From Tubiluchus corallicola (Eukaryota; Priapulida; Priapulimorpha; Priapulimorphida; Tubiluchidae), in the NCBI GenBank assembly GCA_030141605.1, contig JAQGDQ010000095.1, positions 124,001 to 188,000 on the forward strand: 64,000 bases of DNA, in the 5' to 3' direction. Below, piece after piece: positions 15,601 through 26,380 of the stretch. A model generated the notes under the pieces. That model searched no databases and was not told the origin of the DNA. It saw nothing but the letters and a program-made list of their open reading frames with translations. The position numbers and the translations under genes are program-made. Position 1 is the stretch's first letter; each line of letters starts with the position of its first letter.

Positions 15601-18600
15601 AGAGATTAGTATCCATTTCAATAAAAATATTACTATTACATTACGTAATGCAATTTTTTTGCGCTAAAATTTTATTTATGACGTTTCTTCTTCCTGAATT
15701 TTAAATATTAACTAAAGAAACAGACATTGTAAATTGACAACTGTAAGTTGTTAATCCTCACAGCATAAACAACGAGTTCAGTATATTTGGTAATTTTTGT
15801 AGCACAAAGAGCATTGTACTAGATTATTTTGTACTACATGTACTTTATCAACTATAAATGTATTATTATTATTAATTTTTATTTCAGTCCAACTGACCGC
15901 AAGAATTTTATTTAATCCCAATATTTTAATAATACTGCTGTGTAAAAATAAACACATGTTGTTATCATGTAAAAACAAAAGCTAACGAACAATACTTAAA
16001 GTTCTGGTTGATATTAAAAGTCTCACTGATTTAACTGACTGAAACACGACAAACTTAAAAATGTTCATATATGTTTAATCACTAATTGTACAGCTAATAT
16101 GTTATAGTCTGTGTCCATGGGGTTCACATATTTTTTGTCAAGGCTGATAAAATGAAGCTGTCACTAAAAAATTGTCACATTAGCATTATAATTATGCTTC
16201 AGTGAGTTTCTCTGTAATTACAAATTCATTCATTTTTCTAGCAGAATGAAGTTACTTTATAGGACTTGTTTACAAGAGAAGAACTTTTGTTACCAAGGCC
16301 CACACTTTTGCAGTTTGTATTGCTGCCAATGTTTTCAATTAATGCTACAAGAATTTTCACAATATGCTGTAGGTCTACTTTAGCGCAATGATTGTTTACT
16401 ATTGTTGATTATAGTATTAGAATATACTATAATGGACTTATAGCTTTCGATGGTAGTAAAATATATCGCTTTTGCAGAATTTGAAGAACACATGTGAATG
16501 AGCACAATGACAATCATTTCTATCAGCTGACTACATTATCCGACCCAGGTCAAATACTGTAATATAGTAATAACAGCTTTAATTTTAGCACAGGTGTGCA
16601 CCACAGCATCATAAGCCGCGGGTACACTCTGCTACGTCATTAGCAGCGCTGCGCTAGTCCAATTTTTTCACCATGAGAGGCGTAAGTGCAGCTCCATGGC
16701 ATTTTCCGTGAAATACAAAAAAGTTAATTACTCATTAATTAGACAAAGTACTGCTAAATAAAATTCCCCAAGTTTTTCACGGGGAAGGCAACTACAAAAC
16801 AAGTTTAACTTGATTTTCATGATATTCCCCCTTTAAACTGTCAAAATTTCAGTAAAATAGTAAAAAACCATATTATATTTGCTCACGAGTGTTTAAAAAT
16901 TTGTAATACTATTCTAGGTGTTCATTATATCACTGTATAAAGTTGCATAGTTGTCTTTTTTCATTTACATCATTACTGCAAATTAAAGCAATTGGCACTG
17001 AACTCCAAAAACACTGTTCTTTGCTAATATTTTAGTAGTGAATATTAACAGATACAAAAACAACTTTTAGATGTTGATAATTTACAGAGAACTTTTATTG
17101 CCGATTTAAAACTCTAATTTAACAAAGTTTTCTATTAACAGTTAACATATAGCTTCCGAATGATTGTCAGTGCACAGACTTCAAAAAATTCCCAAGCCAA
17201 ATTCTTAGGCATGCCAACAAAATAGAAACTTCTAGGTACTACAACACTGACCTAGAATGATCACTCAGAAATTACAAACTGCGGTCAGCATCTTCAGTTC
17301 ACACCCGCTCATGCTATATATCAGTCAGCATATTCAGTTCAAGCCCGGTCACTCTACACCGCTGTTTTCATTTCACTTACAAAGATTTTTGGTACTGACA
17401 AAAATCGGGACCCTGGCACACTGGCAATTGCATTTTTTCTAATCTAAGTTTTTGTAAGAGAATTTGGAAACTTAACTAGGCATAAGCAAGTATTTCGTCG
17501 CTTAAATTTCTTTTCAAGTAGATTTATATACTGAGCTTCAATTGGTCTGCAAACTACAACTTTGTATGACTTAAATGAAGTACAGTAGGCTTAATGGATT
17601 CTAACTTATGTTATCAGATTCGGAGCTGGATACGGCTCTGTCAAATCTGGCAGATCCGAATACGACCTGGTCCCATCCCAAGAAAATAATAACTATTCCT
17701 GCAGAAAACACTGTCAAACAATGTTACACAGGCCTTGACATTTGAAATTCACAGGAGTGATGAATCACTCTCTTAGCAATCCAATGAGAGTTCTACTGCA
17801 AAAGTGGTAATAAGTATTGTGCATACCTGTACGTAATATAGTTTACTCACTGTACTTATAATATAATATGTTTATTAAAATATCTTATGGAAACAAATTA
17901 TTTCATTTAACAGTTATTTAAAGAAATAAACATATTTAAAAACTTATGACAATAACTAGCAGATCATGCGTTAGTCATGTCAGCTTATCATCTTGATGAC
18001 AGTTTATCATCTTACTTCTCATTTATTTGAAAATAATTATTTATTTAATGTAATGATTTATTGCATACATCCAAATTTTTTTATATGTTGCTTAAATCAC
18101 TACTGCAAATTTTTTCCAATGACTTCAACAAGTTTTAAAGCAACAGAACTTGATGCTTCAATGACAGTCAATGATCATTTAATATAGCCGTCGCCATCAT
18201 AAAAATGGCAGCTTCCACCGCACTTAAACTAATTACTGATTATTATGGACGTACCGATTGTTTACATAAGAATAATTTTAATAGACGGATTTGAACTATA
18301 TTATATTACAAGCAACTATCCGAAGTTATAATGCAACGCTGTAAATTATAAACGAAATTAATCTAAACATCCTACATTTTGCGGTAAGTATGAGCACAAT
18401 ACAAGTACCAAAAATTATTGCTTTTCATGCTAAAAGCTATTATTAGCTCTCAGCTTTATATTAATAAGTCAGTCTAAGGGTAATAAATAGAAAATCAAAT
18501 TAGCATAAATACTTACGCCCAGCTGCATCAGTTTGGACCAAACAGCGGTAACGCTCGTAATTAATTTTACTTATTTCGTTTCTTTCTTCGCTTGTCAGTT

Positions 18601-19775
18601 CTCTATAAAAATATGGTAACATGTGTTGGGTATTGATAAAGATTTCCCAGATTAAAAACTTAAAACACAAATCTTACTGAAGTCAACAGAATAAGTGATA
18701 AATGGATTGTCATAGTTACAAAACCATGTCTATAATACAGTCCAGCATGATAAGAGACAAATTTACTTGTTATCAATCTCAACATCATCTTCCTTTGACT
18801 TGAAGACAGGAATGTAATCAAGATGTGCTCTAACATCGAATCTATCAATCATGGTGTCCGAATCTCCTTGCCAGGGCATCCTGCATAATAACATATATAA
18901 AAAAATCTGAAAATATGTTACCTAGAATAATAATTTTTTTAAGACATGCCACAATACTGAAGCAGATTCAACTAATGGCACTTTCAATGTAAGTTCTGTC
19001 TAATTCATATCATGCAATAGATAGTTTTGAACTGAGATAAGAACATTTTAAGCTCCTCAAATGTTTAAAAGACCAAACAAAATTTAGACAGAAATTTTAT
19101 TTTTTAAAAATAAAAATGCTTTAAACACATGTACCAAATATATATGCAAAAAATGTGTCACACTAACGTTTTACTCATTTTACCCTGTTTTAAATGTAGT
19201 TTGCTATGCCAAACAAAATACTGCGAAAATATAAAGTCGAGTGAATAAAAATCACAACTTTCTACCACAGACGACAACTCCTTATGAAAAAAAACAGTTA
19301 ACCCTTTTTTGTTATCCTTACTAATCTACTAAAACAGAACCGAATTTCATCAACTCACATTGTTGAGGGATTTTCAGCAGCTAGGGCGACAGTGGGATCA
19401 AGATGAATTTTGTATTTTCTTGCATGAATTTGTAAAAACTGAGCTGGATCTGCTTTCTGAAATCAAATTAACATTATTATATTCCTAAATCCTATTCAAT
19501 AAATTTAGTTTCAAACTTGGTCAATCTCTGTTTTTTAAGTAATTAAATTTCTGCCAGATTACATCAAAAATCGCTAAGATTTCAGAATTTTGCACATCTA
19601 TATAAATACATTCGGCCTCAACTTTTTACAAATGTTCTGTGTAAATTACTGTTTCAAGACAGATAAATGTACTAACAATCCTTTCATAGAATTCCCTCCT
19701 CCTTTCAGCCCGGCGTCGATAATCAACCATCATTCCACGCAACTTGCGTTCATGTTTTCTAGCTTCGTGCCACAT
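3605..19775 (-). CDS. CLASRP: CLK4-associating serine/arginine-rich protein (CLASRP), 18 coding exons
   Basis: CLASRP (SFRS16/SWAP2) is a nuclear SR-like protein that binds CLK kinases and modulates alternative splicing. Coding exons, in transcript order: 19775-19677, 19456-19359, 18880-18767, 18602-18517, 14568-14481, 14205-14078, 13671-13575, 13408-13330, 12987-12914, 10977-10936, 10796-10617, 10132-10070, 9948-9772, 9578-9480, 8652-8604, 7369-7306, 4751-4646, 4289-3605. All phases close, giving 775 residues (human is about 670). The start MWHEARKHERKLRGMMVDY is the family's invariant N-terminus (DRY_EERY domain). MMPWQGD, MIDRFDVRAHLD, NYERYR, EEEKAMYS and SPTYEPF follow in family order. 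The middle is an RS domain; KLTPAEKLKRRMQ precedes a Lys/Glu-rich coiled stretch. The last exon adds a long Arg/Glu/Ser-rich tail ending at TAA 3605-3607, more expanded than in vertebrates. Two introns use weaker GTCGGT and GTCAGT donors because only these keep the frame. Confidence 0.95.
5456..6089. repeat. Pair of related 50-bp direct repeats in CLASRP intron 16
   Basis: Positions 5456-5508 and 6029-6087 share a recognisable core: CATCTTATATTTG against CATCCTATATTTG, then TTTTGTAATCCAGGG against TTTTATAATCAAGGG, then a second CTTATATT-like block. The right copy ends with AAAATACAGTA. Such motifs are common at the ends of non-autonomous DNA transposons, so the 0.6-kb interval may be an old insertion. 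I could not find a clean target duplication. Confidence 0.35.
6315..6400 (-). repeat. tRNA-like (SINE head) fragment, minus strand
   Basis: On the minus strand this reads as a tRNA 3' half: an anticodon arm with loop CTTGTAA (threonine-type), then CCAAGGGTCTC and a B-box-like GGTTCAGATCC. The acceptor stem does not pair convincingly and the sequence has drifted, so this is probably a decayed tRNA-derived SINE rather than a working tRNA gene. It lies in CLASRP intron 16. Confidence 0.4.
6605..6695 (+). repeat. tRNA-like (SINE head) fragment, plus strand
   Basis: A second tRNA-like segment lies about 200 bp from the first and in the opposite orientation. It shows an anticodon-like arm (TTTGA, loop CTGTAAT, CCAAA) followed by AGTTCAAATCC, which fits the RNA polymerase III B-box. 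The stretch after it (TTCTGTTTTCTGAATTGCC) has no tRNA character, as expected for a SINE body. It is not a complete tRNA. Confidence 0.4.
7677..8352. mobile_element. Non-autonomous hAT-like DNA transposon, 676 bp
   Basis: The left end reads CAGGGATGTTACC and the right end GCTAACATCCTG, an imperfect terminal inverted repeat of the hAT type. The flanks are ATACCATG (7669-7676) and ACACCATG (8353-8360), an 8-bp target duplication with one mismatch. The interior is AT-rich, has no open frame, and is full of short TTTCG/CAGTTT motifs related to the ends. It sits in CLASRP intron 15, between the exons at 7306-7369 and 8604-8652. Confidence 0.75.
14641..17681. mobile_element. hAT-like DNA transposon carrying a nested insertion
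   Basis: Left end TAGGGATGGGAC and right end GTCCCATCCCAA form a terminal inverted repeat, flanked on both sides by the identical 8-bp duplication GAAAATAA (14633-14640 and 17682-17689). An 8-bp duplication and these ends are typical of hAT elements. Without the nested 2-kb insertion the element would be about 1.0 kb. Subterminal sequence such as GGATCTGG/CAGATCC is partly palindromic. No transposase frame is visible, so it is non-autonomous. It lies in CLASRP intron 4. Confidence 0.8.
14801..16836. mobile_element. TTAA-flanked DNA transposon (Kolobok- or piggyBac-type), nested
   Basis: The left end TTAAAGGGGAATATCACC and, on the complementary strand, the right end TTTAAAGGGGGAATATCATG match over roughly 40 bp with a single-base gap. 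Both ends sit at TTAA. TTAA target preference is characteristic of piggyBac and Kolobok elements, and the purine-G start fits Kolobok slightly better. The longest frame inside (15233-15469, 78 codons) is not recognisable, so the copy is non-autonomous. It is inserted inside the hAT-like element. Confidence 0.6.
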
Positions 19776-22700
19776 GATGCTTGTGTTTTGCAAATTGGGA
19801 TTTCACAATTCCAGTTTATCAGGTTCCTGGCACTTGTAAAACACCTGAAGACTTTTCACATACACATATTTTCTCTGCAAATAAATCAACAACATTAACT
19901 TTTCAAAACTACAAAAAACTCAAACAGGCAGATGAGTGTTAAAGCAACAATCCAAATGAAAAGTACAAAGTTTATCTAGTAAACCAAACAAATATAGTTT
20001 TTTTGGATGGACAACATGAAAATGGAGCTGAAAAAACTAATAGCAAAAATCTGGGCAGAAAAATTACGTTACATGAACAGTAAATAGAATTAATCTTGGC
20101 CCTATAGCATTTTGGAGAGATGGGAATGCCACAGCAGATGTCAATGGACAGACATAGTGAGCACTCAGGCCCGATAACATATTAATATGTTATTGTTGTT
20201 GATATCTTGTAACAATGTGTCCATTCCATACCCTTGAAAGGATGGAGTTCACAAAATTAATTAGGTGCCATTTCACTTTTACACTTCCTGGTTTTCTAGG
20301 CTGTTGTAAGTTCCAAGGCGTATTAAGCCATAAGACAAGCCGAGGCCTAATATAGCACACATTTGGATAATTTTTCATTTTGATGCTATGACATAAAGTG
20401 AGAGTCCCAGTTCCCATTATCTTAGGTTGGGATTTTGGGTCAGAGTTTCTATTATTTTTAGGTCAGAATATTCAGTCATAAAGCTCAAAGGATTGGAATT
20501 GTCAAAGTCTACCTTAATGGCTTAAAAAAGCTGAACGGTGCAAAAGTGTAATCACTCAAAGTGCTTAAACGATGTTGGAACCAAAGATTTATTGTGTACT
20601 TATAAGACTATTGTCAAGTACTTCACATACAGCTTTATGAACACGCTTAAATACATCTTTCTTCTTTTTCGCTTTGAAATTTGTAGAAAGGTGACCTATT
20701 CAATTTAGTTAAATGGTGGAAATTAGAATAACAGCTGATTAGAATGTTGTTTGTACGATCTTTTATCAAGCATGCCGCCATGTCAGGCATTTTAATTTCA
20801 ACTAACTTTTACCTCACTTCACATTTAGTGCAGGTACATATAAGCCCTTAAAAACTAGGTATTTTAGTTTTCAAAATTATGACTATGAAACACCTGGATG
20901 CTAGTAGGCCCACCATAAATTTACTACTACTATACTGTAAAGTACATTTAGCGCTATTACACGTTTGCATTCCTGATTTTTAAGCTGGGTTTTTTTCACC
21001 AGAGTTTTGATTTATTAAGCTCGGTTTTTTTCACAAGCATTTTGATTATGTGTATTTCACCAGGGTTTCTGAGCACTAACCTAAAAATAATCGGAACTCT
21101 AACATGCAGAAACACAAGGTTAAAAATAATCGGAACTTTGACATGAAAACCATAGCTTAAAAACTCATCCTATCATAGCAAGCACCTTACCATAATTTCT
21201 TGCCCGAATATTTCTTTAATGTCATTGTGGATTCAAAAACTGGAAGGCATACACATAAAGAGCGGTCACATCTTGACATTTAAAAATGCCTTCAATGCTA
21301 CCCTCATTACTGGAACAAGTTGTCAATGCTACAAATGTTACATGCTTTAAATATATTCTTGGCAGACACCTCCGCCAAAGAAACCTATTTTAATACAACT
21401 TGGCACGTTTGTAGGTGAAGCATTGCTAGTACACCAACACAAAGAAGTGTACAAAGCTCTGTAAAGTATTGCCAACGTCGTACGCCACAAGTGATAACTA
21501 ATATTAGAGCCAAAGACCGGACAGCTTGGATTCACACCAAAAGGTGAATTAACCCCAAATCATGACTATTTAAATTTCAGTCATAGTTATACACTTCTTT
21601 AAATAAAATCTATGACACCTAACCATAACACTGTTTTTGACGGCCTCTCCTCACTGATTTTCGAAGTTGAGCCAGATTTGATGCTTAGTTATAATAACAA
21701 TTATTATAATTTATTTTTATTATTAATAATACTTAGTAACAATATCAGTCACGTAAATCTGGGCGCATCGTATAAACGGCATGGAATTAAGCTTTCAACA
21801 AACTATAAGATGTCATACACTGTTCTGATGTCAAACTAGCAGCTAAATTGCCTTCAGAGAAGTAGAGTTTTAATAATATAAATAATTTTAGTAAAAATGA
21901 AAAAATAACGTCATGTACATATAGACATTTTGCACTTTTTTTGTAAAAAGCGCCATCTGGCGTGAAAAAATACGTCAACAAAGAGAACGTCTTATTTACA
22001 AACCACAGAAACATTTGCAAAATTGTATCATGTAACGCATTTGTCTGCTAAGACTGTTTCTTTTTCATTTTTTTATTTAAAACCTCTTGCAGTTAATACT
22101 CACCTGATTAATTCTTCCTTACTGGTTCACATTAAGTGACTTGGTTGGTAATTGTATTAATATCTCGGTGTACTTCTTTGCAGATGTGTGATATGCTAAG
22201 TAAATGTAGTGTAATTTTTGCTAAACTAACCGTAATTTATTTATTTAGCTACTATTTTCCTTCCATTTAAGTGAACTCATTGTGCTTGAGCTAGTTATTT
22301 TCTTTTAATTATTTTTAATAAATTTATCTAATAAGTGTCAGTTAAATTCACTAATGATGCCAACTAATGTTACTTAAGTTCATGTGTATTGCATTTTTAA
22401 TGCTAGTATTACTTTTTTAGTATTACTAGTTAAACTAATGCTCAGTTCACACTGAATCCGCTTATTACAAGGCTTTAATTAATATAATTTAAATTATTTG
22501 TGTCACGGTACACAAATCCTTCAGTATGCATTACAGCTCAAATGTATATTATGGAGGCAAGGTACACCTTTTTGTATATGTTTAATATTTTTGTAATCAT
22601 CAATGCTCATCCTAAAAAATTTCAAGATACGTTTGCTTTCAACTCTTTTTTTTCATGACTCAGCATACATGCTTACAAACTTTTGCTAGCTACAAGCGTT

Positions 22701-23523
22701 TTTTTTCTTTTGGTTCTAGGTCCTAATCATACTACTTTATTAATAGTAATCTTAGATACATAAAATAATCCAAGTTTAACTTAATATTCAAAGATAAACA
22801 AGTTTGTCTCTTGTTTTCTTTCCCGTGATTGAACATTATTCTGTTAGAAACTAAAACTTTTCTATCATAATTCAATCAACAATCGTCTTAAATGCAAAAT
22901 CTGATAATTTTAGTTACTTGGTACATGCGCATTAATTAATTATATTAGTAATAATTCTGAGAGGGTCACTGATCACAATAACTGATAGTTCTTTTGGCAC
23001 CCTTTCACCCCTCTAATCAATAATCACTTTTGCACTTTGTAATATTATTGTATGTTGTACAGAATTATAAATCAGTTATGTATTCTGCTATTACAAAAAG
23101 TGATGATAAACTCATAAACTTACTTTTACTTATACTTACTTTGGCTGATGGATTTGCTTTGGTAATTATTGCAAATACAGTACATGTTGATTAGTTTTCA
23201 GAAATCTTAAATAACGCTATTTTAGCATTAAATGACTTAAATATGATTTTAGCGTAATGTCGGGGTTCGGAAATATTCGCATTCATATTGTGATAGTTAG
23301 TAAGTAATTTACACATACATCTTGATAATACACACAGACTAGACGTTTTAATTAGTTAAAATTATTAAATGTTTGACAAAAAAATGATACATATATCTAA
23401 CATAACTACACTATCTCTGCATTCTTAAGTTTATATGAACATTTATGATTTAAGCTAAAGTCAAAATGCCATTGTAAAAAATTATGAAATCACTTCATAA
23501 AATGGCTTTTTCATATTTTACTA
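19776..23523. promoter_or_regulatory. Intergenic region between divergent CLASRP and the unknown gene
   Basis: This 3.7-kb stretch should contain the CLASRP 5' UTR and promoter on its left and the promoter plus 5' untranslated exon of the gene at 23544 on its right. I found no clear TATA box, CpG-rich island or coding exon. Local repeats are listed separately. The palindrome CGCCATCTGGCG lies near 21951-21962. The right half is a very AT-rich unique-looking sequence. Confidence 0.4.
20440..21145. repeat. Inverted and tandem repeats of an undefined element
   Basis: The segment near 20443-20472 (CAGAGTTTCTATTATTTTTAG) resembles the reverse complement of the segment near 21068-21105 (CTAAAAATAATCGGAACTCT). 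Inside, two tandem duplications are visible: TTTTTTCACCAGAGTTTTGA against TTTTTTCACAAGCATTTTGA near 20991-21048, and AAAAATAATCGGAACT twice at about 21083 and 21122. Together they suggest a decayed mobile element of about 0.7 kb. The boundaries are approximate and no target duplication was found. Confidence 0.35.
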
Positions 23524-23543
23524 GGTAAAATTATATAATTTCA

Positions 23544-24491
23544 ATGGAGCCTGGATGTGATTATGATTTGTTAAATACCAGAAAGGGACATACTGGATAT
23601 ATGGCACCTGCAGATTATGGCTACTTTACTGATTCACAAGTATCCAGTTCTAGCAAAGATCTAGACGGCATTGAACAGCAGCTGCTCTGCCATGAATCAT
23701 TGTCACAAGAATGGGAGGCATTTGAGCAGTTAGAGCACGAGTTAGGTGATAATTTTAACTGTCAAGTTTCTACAGCTGTTGTGCCAACTAGTGATGGCGG
23801 TCTCATACTGCCACAATCCGGTCTTTGTGATTTCTTCAACATCAGTTCTGTACCAAGTTCAGTAGTTGTAACACTTGCTAGTACACCTTCGTCACCTGCC
23901 ATGCTTGTACCAGGAACACCTATCAGATCAACAAGAACAGCACCATCTCCATTCTTGGACACAAGTTTTCTACAAGAATTTACGGAAGATCTGTTTAGCA
24001 GTTCTGACAGCAGTGGCACATCAAGTAACACATCTGACTATACTGAAACGCCATGTTCTGAAGAAAATAATGAGTTGGCTACCACTTCCAGTTCAAATGA
24101 TATTGAATTGTCTGCGCCAAATATGCTCTTTTCTTCCGTACAAACAGCACAGCCTTCATCACAACATTTGACATCAGCATCCTCACAGCAATCTGCTCAC
24201 AGCCAATCGAGAAGAGATTTACAGTATATGGAAGAGATCTTGTCTCAGCAATTCGGTAGCCAGCATTTGGATGAAAATGATATATATTTTCCAAATTCGC
24301 CTCCTGAATTTGATTCCTCACAAGAGGTGCCAGAATGGGAATCTCAGGAACTTGATGAGGCAGAACTTTTTGCAAATAGTGACGATGATGACGCATTGGT
24401 ACCAGGACTGCAAAGCCGTCTTTCGCCAACTTGTGGAGGTGGTATTTTGGATGAACACACAGTCCCTACCTGGTATCGTAGAGAAGAATGA
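23544..24491 (+). CDS. Unrecognised acidic Ser/Thr-rich protein, 315 aa, single coding exon
   Basis: I do not recognise this protein. It is a single open frame of 315 codons, the longest in the window, and is preceded by a pyrimidine tract and an acceptor-like TTTTACTAG at 23516-23524. The coding region is therefore probably intronless behind a 5' UTR intron. It has no signal peptide, membrane segment or folded-domain signature. The composition is low-complexity: Ser/Thr-rich stretches around residues 130-230, acidic patches (SDDDDAL near residue 280) and several Ser/Thr-Pro sites (STPSSP, PGTPIRS, APSP, NSPPEF). This suggests a disordered, phosphorylated nuclear or regulatory protein, perhaps with an acidic activation region. 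A short helix-prone segment near residues 54-70 (WEAFEQLEHELGDNF) faintly resembles a BH3 motif. Synonymous-looking codon use and the ATG in AT-rich context support a real gene. No conserved function can be assigned. Confidence 0.7.
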   Translation: MEPGCDYDLLNTRKGHTGYMAPADYGYFTDSQVSSSSKDLDGIEQQLLCHESLSQEWEAFEQLEHELGDNFNCQVSTAVVPTSDGGLILPQSGLCDFFNISSVPSSVVVTLASTPSSPAMLVPGTPIRSTRTAPSPFLDTSFLQEFTEDLFSSSDSSGTSSNTSDYTETPCSEENNELATTSSSNDIELSAPNMLFSSVQTAQPSSQHLTSASSQQSAHSQSRRDLQYMEEILSQQFGSQHLDENDIYFPNSPPEFDSSQEVPEWESQELDEAELFANSDDDDALVPGLQSRLSPTCGGGILDEHTVPTWYRREE

Positions 24492-25300
24492 TTACACACA
24501 CAGAGTATGCATATAAGTTTAACCTGTTCTGTTTTGTATTTAACACTACAATTTCTGGTATCGGCAATAATTGACTTTGACTTTATCTATATTTTTAGTG
24601 TATATTTTTATGCTTTGTACTTAGATGAGACATTTGTGCACAGCATTTTTGTGCTACTGTTGTTGGCAGTGTATTTAAAACAGTCCTATATGATACTGTT
24701 TTTAGCTGATTATTAAAAATAGTTTAGTAACTTTGAAGAAAATTAAGCATAATTTACTGTTTATCACTTGAGTTAATGGTTGTAATTTGATGTGATTTCT
24801 AGAACTGTATAATGTGTTTGTGATTCTAGAATAATTTGGACTAATTGAAAAATTTGATTAATTTTAATGTTATTCATGAAGTGTTGCATACAATTTACTG
24901 TAAATTTTGTTATTTTTTTTAAATAATTTTTTACTTACTCTTTCATAATTTTTGTGACCATTCATTATTTTTGGATAAACACGTAGAATATTAGCAGCAT
25001 TTCTTGAAGATCATTTATTAACAGTTTACAATTCTAATGTGTCAGATTATATGGAATATTTGTGCAAAAAACACAGTGCCTATGCACAATAGGGCAGTAT
25101 TTACAGTATTGTACAGTATTTTAAATAGTGACAATAGCTGTACCTAAAGTGGTATCAGTTTGCAGAATTTGTGAATATGACATTCGTAGGGCATATTGTA
25201 CAGTATTTTAAATATTGACAATAGCTGGCATCAGTTTGCAGACTTAATGAATATGATTTTGTAAAAAATTATTATTAATAAATTATTGTATAATAAAAAT
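24492..25300 (+). other. 3' UTR of the unknown gene with two polyadenylation signals
   Basis: After the TGA at 24489-24491 the sequence is AT-rich and non-coding. Two AATAAA hexamers at 25277-25282 and 25292-25297 are followed by a T-rich stretch, a plausible cleavage and polyadenylation site. Within it, 25107-25180 and 25194-25256 are a tandem duplication beginning TATTGTACAGTATTTTAAAT in both copies. Confidence 0.55.
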
Positions 25301-25639
25301 TTTTGTTCATTTCTGATTTTGACCAACAAAATTGCTGTCTTTCCTTAAACTACACTGTGCACATTATGGTGTGGTTAATTAATTTTTAACTTGTCCATTA
25401 AATGTTACGTTTTAATAGCCGATGTAGCAGCTGGTATTCTTTCTTCATATAGTTAGAGGATAGAGGATAGTACTACTCAAAACGTACAAAGCAGTCTAGC
25501 CATTTAGGCAACACAACCCAGGTAGCACAAAATAATGTTAACATATGGTCACAATCTTGACAAACAGTATCTTCAGAATATCTCTCATCACCATGTTGGT
25601 ACAACGTGGAATATTATTGTCTACCATTGGTTCCATCTT

Positions 25640-25840
25640 GGCCAATATTGTACAACAAAATTTTTATAACCATATTCAGACAAAACTGCACCAATATTGG
25701 CACAACATTGGAAAATTATCCAATATTGGAAACATGGTTTACACATAATATGTCTTATATGGATATTATATCAATATAAAACATGTGTAAACCATGTTTC
25801 CAATATTGGATAATGGTCCATATTATCCAATATTGTCCCT
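25640..25840. repeat. 31-bp perfect inverted repeat with CCAATATTGG palindromes
   Basis: Positions 25715-25745 and 25784-25814 are exact reverse complements (31 bp) separated by a 38-bp AT-rich spacer; the arm includes GGAAACATGGTTTACACA. The palindrome CCAATATTGG occurs at 25691-25700, 25720-25729 and 25799-25808, with partial copies (GGCCAATATTG, CCAATATTGTCCC) on both sides. The array looks like a MITE end or a hairpin satellite unit. No flanking target duplication was identified. Confidence 0.6.
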
Positions 25841-26380
25841 TTTTTCGAATTTTTAGTGAAACTACCAGTGGAAGGAGATATATCGCTCTTTGGAAAGAGG
25901 AAGGCTAGAAACAGGGCTACACGATGGTGTGAGCTACATTTTAGGAAACATCCACTGTGAGGAGCTGTGATGAGTTGATTGATATATATATATATTTCAA
26001 ACATTTCCATGATAAAGACCATAGGTAATTAAAGTGCAAAATTGTTTGAATCCATAATTTTAGGTTCGAATCGAATCTGAACTAAAAAGATTGTTTTAAT
26101 CAGACTTAAACGCTCGATGCTCACACCTACTAGGAACACAATAAACCGAAGAGATGTAAGTGGCTTATAATTATACAAAAGTTCATAAACAGTAGATTTT
26201 TTCACTTAACACTTTTTAAAATTAAATGTAAGTGCCTCGGCTAATTTTATTACACTTACATATAACTTCTAATGTAATGAATTAATTAATATATTTATAT
26301 ATTATACACAAATTTTATTACACTCTTATAGAAATTAGACAAATTGTTATAAACAAACAATTAATTAAAAATTTGATATC

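Noticed and set aside
19590-19898. 102-codon plus-strand frame over the CLASRP first coding exon
   Set aside because: It is antisense to the conserved CLASRP N-terminus, which is clearly the coding strand.
23762-24429. Several 80-116-codon frames overlapping the unknown gene
   Set aside because: They are shadows of the 315-codon frame on the other strand or in other frames, without motifs of their own.
23544-24491. Calling the unknown protein a BH3-only apoptosis regulator
   Set aside because: The segment lacks the conserved Leu four residues before the Gly, and nothing else in the protein supports it.
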